Shown piece after piece: positions 46,532 through 52,779 of a DNA stretch of 52,779 bases. The DNA lies in the NCBI GenBank assembly GCA_028291545.1, contig JAQGHR010000142.1, positions 1-52,779 of the forward strand, written 5' to 3'. Source of the stretch: Planctomycetota bacterium. GTDB lineage: Bacteria > Planctomycetota > Planctomycetia > Isosphaerales > Isosphaeraceae. The position numbers were made by a program, and so were the translations under genes. Positions within the stretch are counted from its first letter, which is position 1; each line of letters starts with the position of its first letter. The notes beneath the pieces were generated by a model. It had not been told where the DNA came from. It ran no database searches and saw only the letters and a program-made list of their open reading frames with translations.

Positions 46532-49468
46532 GTGAAGCGTCACAGTCCTCGCCCCCGATGCGCCTCGAGATTCCGCCTCGTCACGCCCACGGTTGACCTT
46601 CTCGAAAGCCGCGAGCTCCTCAGTGCATCGCCAGGCTTCGGCCCGTACGCGCAAGGCGCAAGCATGGCTCAGACCGGCGGAGCGATCCTCGCGCCGATGT
46701 ACGCCGTCGTTCCGCAAGTCAATCCGACCCCCCCCGCGGGCGCGTTCACCCCGGCCCAGATCCAGCAAGCCTACGGCTTCAACAAGATCAACTTCGGCGC
46801 GATTCACGGCGACGGCACGGGCCAGACGATCGCAATTGTCGACGCATATCACAACCCGAACATGCAAGCCGACCTGAACACGTTTAATGCCCAGTTCGGG
46901 CTGCCGAACATCACGATCACGCAGGTGAACCAGGTCGGCGGAACGAGCTATCCGTCGACCGACCCCACCGGCGGCTGGGAGCTGGAAGAAGCTCTCGACG
47001 TCGAATGGGCGCACGCGATCGCGCCCGGGGCGAAGATCCTCCTGGTCGAGGCCAATTCCCCGAACGACACCGACCTGTTGACGGCGGTGGACTACGCGGC
47101 AGCCCACTCCAACGTCGTGTCGTTGAGCTGGGGCGGCAGCGAGTTCGCGGGCGAGAATTCGCCGTCCTACGAGAACCACTTCATCCACCCCGGGGTGGCG
47201 TTCGTGGCCTCGTCCGGCGATAGCGGCGCCCCGATCTCCTGGCCAGCCTCTTCTCCCAATGTCCTGGCTGTCGGCGGTACCGGGCTTACCATTGGCGCCG
47301 GCTCGGCCTGGGTGAGTGAAACCGGTTGGACCGGTAGCGGAGGCGGCCCAAGCGCCTACGAATCCCAGCCGACGTACCAGGCGGGCGTCGTGACGCAAAC
47401 GACCAAGCGGGCGAATCCGGACGTCTCCTATGACGCCAACCCAAACACCGGATTCGCCATCTACGACACGTTTAACTACAACGGCAGCAGCCTGGGCTGG
47501 CTTCAGATCGGCGGCACCAGTGCCGGGGCACCGCAGTGGGCCGCGTTGATCGCCATCGCCGACCAGGGCCGCGCCTTAAGCGGCCTGCCGGCCCTCGACG
47601 CATCCAGTCCGCAAGAGGTCATGGCGATCCTGTACAAGAGCGCCAATTCGGTCGATTTCCACGACGTCACCACCGGCAGTAGCACCGGGACTCCGAATTA
47701 TGCGGCGGGAGTTGGTTACGATTATGTGACCGGCCTCGGCTCTCCCAAGGCGGATCTCGTCGTCCAGTCCCTGGTCGGGGCGCCGGCCGCCCCGATCGAC
47801 TCCTTGATTCTCAGCGCACCAACGGCCGACATCGCCGGCACGTCGTTCAACATCACCGTCTCCGCCAAGTTGCCGAACGGGACGATCGACGGCAGCTATC
47901 TCGGTACCGTTCGCTTCACGGGTACCGACGCCCAGTCCAGTCCGCCCGCCAATTACACATTCGTGGCGGCCGATCGAGGCGTCCACACCTTCACGGTCAC
48001 CCTCAAGACGGCCGGCACCCAGTCAATCACCGCGACCGACACGACCAAGCCGGCAATCACGGGTTCGGCGTCCGGCATCGTCGTCAGCCCCGCCGCCGCG
48101 AGCCAGCTCATTCTGACCGGCCTGCCCGCCACCGCGACAGCCGGTTCCTCACAGAGCTTCACCGTCACCGCGAAAGATGCCTACGGCAACGTGGCGACAG
48201 GCTACGTCGGCGGCGTTCACTTCAGCAGCACCGACACCGTGGCCACTCTGCCCAGGAATTATGTGTTTCTTGCCACTGACAAAGGTACACACAACTTCAA
48301 CGTAGCCTTCTCCACGGCCGGCTCCCAGACAATCACCGTTGCGGACGCCGTCTCCAATCTGTCGGTCACTCAATCGGGGATATCCGTCTCCCCGGCCGCA
48401 CCGATCAATCTGACAGCCTCGGCAGCATCGTCTTCACAGATCAACCTGGCATGGACCGGCGCGGCGGGTGCCACCGGATATCTGATCGAGCGAAGCACCA
48501 ACGGGTCCACCGGCTGGGCCCAGATTGCAACCACGGCGACGAGCACCCTCACCTATCAGAATACCGGCCTCATCGCCGCAACGACGTACTATTATCGGGT
48601 CCGTGCCTCCGGCGGGAACAACACGTCGGCCTACAGCAACCCGGCCAGCGCCACCACGTCGGGCACACTCAACTCGACCGTCAACACGCTCTGGAGCAAC
48701 ACCTACACCCCGAGCATCGACTCCTACGCCGCCGGCTCTTACGAGCTGGGCCTGAAGTTCCGTTCCGACGTCGCGGGCTCGGTCACGGGCGTGCGTTTCT
48801 ATAAGCAAACCTGGATGAACGGATACACCCACGTCGGCCATCTCTGGTCCTCGACGGGTACGCTCCTCGCCACGGCCACGTTCACCGGCGAGACGGCCTC
48901 CGGGTGGGAGCAGGTGAAATTCTCGAATCCCGTGGCGGTCGCCGCGAATACCGTCTACCTCGTGTCGTTCTCGACCGGCGGCGGGTATGCCGGCATCAGC
49001 TCTGGCTTTTTCTCCGCAGGCGGGTTGGACAATGGACCTCTGCACGCTCTGGCCAACAGCACCTCGGGGGGCAACGGGGTTTACCAGAGCAGCGGCCGAT
49101 TCCCGAACGTGAACGGCTCCGGCATGAATTTCTGGGTGGACGTCGCATTCACGCCGTCCTCCGCGCCACAGGCGATTCTCGGCGGGACGCAAACTCCTCA
49201 GGCCGGTTCCGTCGGCCATTTCGTGGCGATCGCAACATCCTCCAACAGCACTGCAACCCCAGGCTCTCCGTCGACCCCAACATCGGCCGCCCCTCATTCC
49301 GAGGGTGCGAACAAGACCGTGTCAATTCCCTCGACGCGTTCCGTGCCTCACCAGGACGCCGGCTCAAACGAAAGCTCCTGGCCCTACCGCCGCACGATCA
49401 ACCAGGCTCTGGCCCTGAGTTCCTCACAACCCAAGGTTGGTACTTCCTGGGTACCATTCGGTTCTTGA
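46532..49468 (+). CDS. Exported sedolisin-like (S53) protease with Ig-like, FN3 and DUF4082 domains
   Basis: 978 residues. The N-terminus (PTVDLLESRELLSAS) has the planctomycete LExRxLLS-type signature of large extracellular proteins. Residues about 65-420 are an S53 serine-carboxyl peptidase: Glu152 and Asp156 in LEEALDVEW, oxyanion Asp230 in SSGDSGAP, nucleophile Ser330 in GGTSAGAP, and the GYDYVTGLGSP calcium-site region. Two Ig-like repeats at about 425-620 (ILSAPTADIAGTSFNITVSA, ILTGLPATATAGSSQSFTVT), a fibronectin type III domain at about 622-705, and a DUF4082 domain at about 716-880 (TPSIDSYAAGSYELGLKFRS) follow. The prodomain of typical sedolisins is missing or very short. It probably degrades proteins or peptides outside the cell in mildly acid conditions. 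Confidence 0.9.
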   Translation: MKRHSPRPRCASRFRLVTPTVDLLESRELLSASPGFGPYAQGASMAQTGGAILAPMYAVVPQVNPTPPAGAFTPAQIQQAYGFNKINFGAIHGDGTGQTIAIVDAYHNPNMQADLNTFNAQFGLPNITITQVNQVGGTSYPSTDPTGGWELEEALDVEWAHAIAPGAKILLVEANSPNDTDLLTAVDYAAAHSNVVSLSWGGSEFAGENSPSYENHFIHPGVAFVASSGDSGAPISWPASSPNVLAVGGTGLTIGAGSAWVSETGWTGSGGGPSAYESQPTYQAGVVTQTTKRANPDVSYDANPNTGFAIYDTFNYNGSSLGWLQIGGTSAGAPQWAALIAIADQGRALSGLPALDASSPQEVMAILYKSANSVDFHDVTTGSSTGTPNYAAGVGYDYVTGLGSPKADLVVQSLVGAPAAPIDSLILSAPTADIAGTSFNITVSAKLPNGTIDGSYLGTVRFTGTDAQSSPPANYTFVAADRGVHTFTVTLKTAGTQSITATDTTKPAITGSASGIVVSPAAASQLILTGLPATATAGSSQSFTVTAKDAYGNVATGYVGGVHFSSTDTVATLPRNYVFLATDKGTHNFNVAFSTAGSQTITVADAVSNLSVTQSGISVSPAAPINLTASAASSSQINLAWTGAAGATGYLIERSTNGSTGWAQIATTATSTLTYQNTGLIAATTYYYRVRASGGNNTSAYSNPASATTSGTLNSTVNTLWSNTYTPSIDSYAAGSYELGLKFRSDVAGSVTGVRFYKQTWMNGYTHVGHLWSSTGTLLATATFTGETASGWEQVKFSNPVAVAANTVYLVSFSTGGGYAGISSGFFSAGGLDNGPLHALANSTSGGNGVYQSSGRFPNVNGSGMNFWVDVAFTPSSAPQAILGGTQTPQAGSVGHFVAIATSSNSTATPGSPSTPTSAAPHSEGANKTVSIPSTRSVPHQDAGSNESSWPYRRTINQALALSSSQPKVGTSWVPFGS

Positions 49469-50007
49469 CTCCTCCAGGCGCTTCGGCCCGAGGAATCGGC
49501 TTCTGAAGCCCGACGAGACCGTTGACTTTCTTCGATATCCCTCACGGCAGCCTCCGGGATATGCCCACATGCCAACCTGCGTGATAAAAGTGTGATTCGC
49601 GTGGAATTCCATCCCGTCATGCCGGGCCGGGGCCGCTGCCACGCATGACGCTGCCCCGCGACGGCTCGGCGATGAGGACGAGTTCCAGCCGCGCGGGGTG
49701 GTCCTTCGGGACGCAGACTTGATCACCACCGGTGCGGTCCTTGAGCATCGCCCGCCCCGGATGCGGCAGGACGGCCCGCCAGCGTTGCGATGAGGCCTCG
49801 GTTCATTCGATGCTTCGTCGGTGTCGGTGCGGCCAGGAAGTCGCCAGCTCGACCTCCGCCCTGGGAGACCCCTGCATCATCGAGCGATGATGGTGGCATT
49901 CCTCAGACGGATCGCAGCGTGATGACTTGCGCCGATGAGGGCAACCCTTCTGGGGCGGTGTGGACTTCTCCCCGAAACGGAGCCTCAAGATGAGCGACGC
50001 AGGCTGA
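49469..50007. other. Gene-poor stretch after the protease
   Basis: No intact gene is seen. Short open frames on both strands lack recognised sequence. One minus-strand frame ending near 49621 (LKDRTGGDQVCVPKDHPARL) looks codon-like but has no family. Bases from about 49920 may hold more of the broken M50 gene in another frame (ADEGNPSGAV and SPRNGAS), but this is uncertain. Confidence 0.5.
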
Positions 50008-50433
50008 AACCGACGATGGGGCGATCCCAGGCAAGATGCTACCGTAGGGCTGACCGGTCCCGTATGGGGGCTGGGCGCCGCGGGTGCGAGCTACAGCGTA
50101 TTCCTCCTGAGCGGGGAGCCTATCTGGGCGGCCATCGCGAAGTTGGGCGCGTGGATCAATCTGTTCAATTTGACTCCGTTCTGGCAACTGGATGGAGCCC
50201 GCGCGTTCCGATCCTTCTCTCGCCCGCATCGCTGGCTGGCGGCCATGTCCGTCGCCATCGCCTGATCGTTCACCGGTGAAGGACTGCTGCTCCTTCTGCT
50301 GCTCGTCGCGGGGATGCGTGCCGTGGCGGATCGATCTTCCGACTGCCCCGACCCGGGAAGCCTTGTCGTCTACGTCATGCTGATCGCCGCTCTTACGACG
50401 TTGACGCGCATACCAGTCGACATGCTCTTATGA
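50008..50433 (+). pseudogene. Broken M50 (site-2 protease type) membrane metalloprotease
   Basis: The plus-strand frame from 50008 to the TGA at 50431-50433 encodes ATVGLTGPVWGLGA, LGAWINLFNLTPFWQLDGAR and LLLLLLLVAGMRAVADRSSD, the usual order of the C-terminal half of planctomycete M50 proteases (NLFNLxPxWQLDG is the third zinc-site motif). An in-frame TGA at 50263-50265 interrupts it between SVAIA and SFTGEGLLLL, where family members usually have tryptophan. Another TGA at 50005-50007 closes the frame upstream, and the HExxH part was not found. The gene is therefore decayed and cannot make an active intramembrane protease. Confidence 0.7.
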
Positions 50434-50595
50434 AAAGGACTCCTGCTCGGATCCAGACAGGGATCGACGGTTTTTCATGCCTGAATTCCTAAGAACCCCG
50501 TGGTTCGACTCGAACACCTCCTTGATCGCATCGGTCTGTAGCGACGGGACAAGCATCTCGACGAATTGCTCTCGGCGGTCGGTCAAGGCCTTCAT
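50428..50595 (-). CDS. Possible small protein, unknown
   Basis: 55 residues from the ATG at 50595 with AAAAGGGG upstream. MKALTDRREQFVEMLVPSLQ begins like a helix-rich small protein; the last 15 residues are polar and probably unfolded. No family was recognised. It overlaps the end of the M50 pseudogene by six bases on the other strand. It lies in a decayed region, so it may not be real. Confidence 0.3.
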   Translation of the reverse strand: MKALTDRREQFVEMLVPSLQTDAIKEVFESNHGVLRNSGMKNRRSLSGSEQESFS

Positions 50596-50704
50596 CGGTT
50601 CCCCTTTTCATGGGCGTGGGGGTTCGCGGGTTGGTTGCGATACTAATCCGGCTGGGTTAATCTGATCGTCCGTCCATGAGGGACGGGGGGGGTGATACCC
50701 GCAG

Positions 50705-52579
50705 ATGCCAGATGCCGCCGCCATCGTCAATCCTGACACCTTCCTGACCCGATGGGAAGCCTCGGGAGCGGCGGAACGGGCGAACTATCAATTGTTCCTC
50801 TCGGAACTGTGCGACGTGGTAGGCGTCCCCCGGCCCGAGCCGACACGGCCGGACGATGCGGAGAACGCCTACGTCTTCGAACGGGCGGTCACTTTCCAAA
50901 ATCCAGATGGATCGACAAGCGCGGGACGGATCGACCTGTATAAGCGGGGATGCTTCGTCCTGGAAGCGAAGTAAGGGAGAGACAAGGCGGACGCCTCGGA
51001 ATTCCTGGCCAGTCCCAGGAAGACGCGACGGGGGACCGCCATACGGGGGACGGGGGGATGGGACGACGCCATGAGGGCGGCCAAGGGGCAAGCGGACCAA
51101 TACGTCCGCGCCTTGCCATCGGCCGAGCCGAACCCGCCGTTTATCCTCGTGGCGGACTTGGGGCATAGCATCGAAGTCTATTCGGACTTCACCCGCCAAG
51201 GCCGAACTTATATCCCGTCCCCGGATGCTCTGACCCATCGGATTCGGTTCCGAGACCTGGCCAAGCCCGAATTCCGCGAACGGCTGCGCTTCGTCTGGAC
51301 GGCCCCTCTCGAATTGGACCCGAGCCGACGATCGGCCAAGGTGACGAAGGACGTGGCGGACCGGCTGGCCAAGCTCGCGAAGAGTCTGGAAGCCTCGGGC
51401 CATGCGGCGGACGTGGTGGCGCAATTCCTGATGCGCTGCCTCTTCACATTCTTCGCGGAGGACGTGGGACTGTTGCCGAAAGACGGCTTTACGAACATGC
51501 TCCGCGAACTCCACACCAGGCGGAAAGCGTCCGTCTTTCGGGACAAGACACGCTCCCTTTGGGAGACCATGAAGACCGGCGGGTTCTTGCCAATCCTGGA
51601 TACTCACGTCCTTCGCTTCAATGGCGGACTGTTCGAATCGGCCGACGCCTTGGACCTGACCGCCGATCAACTCGCCTTGACGGTGGAAGCGGGCGAGATG
51701 CAATGGCGGGACGTGGAACCCGCCATCTTCGGGACGCTCTTGGAACGCGCCTTGAACCCCGTGGAACGTCACAAGCTCGGGGCGCACCACACGCCTCGGG
51801 CCTACGTCGAACGGCTCGTCATGCCCACGATCATCGACCCGTTGCGCGAGCAATGGTCTGACGTTCTGGCCGCCGCCATCACGCTCGTCAAGGAAGCCGA
51901 CGACGAATACGAACGGGCGATCGCCAAGCGGAAAGAGAAAACCGACCAGGTGGCGACGGCTAAGCGTGACACCGCTTTGCGCGAGGCTCGGCAACTCGTT
52001 CACGATTTCTTGAAGGCGCTCTGTTCGATCAAGATTCTTGACCCCGCGTGCGGAACCGCCAATTTCCTCTATGTCACGATGGAGCACATGAAGCGCCTTG
52101 AGGGCGAAGTCTGGGATGTCCTCAAACAGCTTGGCGAGACGCAATCCTTCGAAGGGTTCGGTATGACGGTTGATCCCCACCAATTCCTCGGAATCGAGAT
52201 CAACCCCCGCGCCGCCGCGATTGCTGACCTCGTTCTCTGGATCGGCTATCTCCAATGGCACTTCCGAACCTATGGCGACAAGATGCTCGCCGAGCCGATC
52301 ATCCGCGCCTGCCACAACATCGAATGCCGAGACGCTGTCCTGGCCTATGACGGAACCGAACCGCTCCGCGATGAACGCGGAACCCCAGTGACGCGCTGGG
52401 ATGGACGGACGATGAAGACGCATTCCGTGACGGGGAAGGACGTGCCGGACGATACGGTGCGAGTGTTTGTGTTGAAGTACCTGAATCCCAGGAAGGCCGA
52501 GTGGCCCAAGGCTGATTACATCGTGGGAAATCCGCCGTTTATCGGTAATAAGCGGATGCGATTCGCGCTAGGGAATTGA
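50705..52579 (+). pseudogene. Type IIL (MmeI-like) restriction-modification gene with nonsense mutation and lost 3' end
   Basis: One frame encodes 624 codons of a fused nuclease-methyltransferase, with an in-frame TAA at 50972-50974. Before it lies the PD-(D/E)xK nuclease core: Asp in GRIDLYKRG and ExK in FVLEAK. The stop directly follows that lysine, where relatives have KQG, so CAA to TAA is the simplest origin. After it come the helical spacer (FLMRCLFTFFAEDVGLLP), SAM motif I ILDPACGTANFLYVTMEHMK and catalytic motif IV GNPPFIGNKRMR. A TGA at 52577 ends the frame; two further fragments (YIEILRLVWEDLA) continue to about 52620. The target-recognition domain is absent. An ATG at 51071 could restart a methyltransferase part, but it lacks the specificity part. 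Confidence 0.85.
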
Positions 52580-52779
52580 TATATCGAGATCCTTCGACTT
52601 GTCTGGGAGGATCTAGCTTAACTTCATGGCGTTCGGGACGGCGATAATTAAGGAGACAAAGGGGACGGAGATAATTATCGGGGTGGACCGACTGCCGGGT
52701 CCACTCCTCGGACCCGCAGGGCCGCTCGCGCCACCGACTCGCGGAGCCTGAGAGGTCGCCCGCCGAGAGCGGGCTCGGT
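52580..52779. other. Degraded tail and repeat-containing edge of the window
   Basis: Bases 52580-52620 are the last traces of the restriction-modification gene. Then come two direct repeats (52635-52677) and a 7-bp stem, GTGGACC at 52683-52689 with GGTCCAC at 52698-52704. The remaining 75 bases are GC-rich without a gene. The abrupt change suggests the end of a mobile element or an integration point to the right of the window. Confidence 0.45.
52635..52677. repeat. Two 16-bp direct repeats, period 27
   Basis: GGGACGGCGATAATTA at 52635-52650 and GGGACGGAGATAATTA at 52662-52677 differ at one base and start 27 bases apart. They occur directly after the truncated restriction-modification gene. 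They could be binding sites of a transposase or recombinase. Confidence 0.55.

Noticed and set aside
51071..52579. An independent methyltransferase gene starting at 51071
   Set aside because: The frame is the same as that of the upstream nuclease part, and only one stop codon separates them. The family is a single polypeptide and the specificity domain is missing, so a single pseudogene is the better reading.

Overview
The window is GC-rich DNA from a planctomycete, most likely the Isosphaeraceae. The evidence is three copies of the planctomycete gene pair cytochrome-c-like/DUF1549/DUF1553 protein plus Tat-exported DUF1501 protein, a very large beta-helix/DUF11 surface protein, an exported protease with the planctomycete LExRxLLS-type N-terminus, and an EF-G with the AHIDSGKTT P-loop. 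The family placement is an inference from gene content.

Layout. 1-6.3 kb: the right end of an IS66 element inserted into a giant beta-helix gene, then an LssY-domain membrane protein. 6.3-12 kb (minus strand): PSD1 gene, DUF1501 gene and a double-domain class II aldolase. 12.6-19.8 kb (plus strand): a DAB-type inorganic-carbon uptake operon (dabA, dabB, a second diverged antiporter-like subunit) followed at once by an exported Asp-box protein. 19.9-32.3 kb (minus strand): a small exported protein, then two more PSD1/DUF1501 units, one followed by a Gfo/Idh/MocA oxidoreductase and one by an AroE-like dehydrogenase. 32.5-45.6 kb: an SGNH hydrolase, an exported HEAT-type protein, fusA, and housekeeping genes (signal-peptidase-like membrane protein, HIT hydrolase, PIN/TRAM protein, small zinc ribbon, parvulin-type isomerase, YfhO-like membrane protein, csrA). 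46.5-49.5 kb: an exported sedolisin-like protease. 49.5-52.8 kb: a decayed region with a broken M50 protease and a broken Type IIL (MmeI-like) restriction-modification gene, ending in short repeats.

How the genes fit together. The PSD1/DUF1501 units probably act in the planctomycete cell envelope or periplasm. Each carries a different carbohydrate-binding-like module and each is followed by an enzyme of small-molecule metabolism, so a role in polysaccharide or sugar-acid use is plausible but unproven. The dab operon should bring in CO2/bicarbonate for anaplerotic carboxylation. Its second membrane subunit has lost the proton-path glutamate seen in dabB, and this is the most unusual system in the window. 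csrA has a good sigma-54 promoter match. Only the two ends of the window show mobile-element damage and gene decay.
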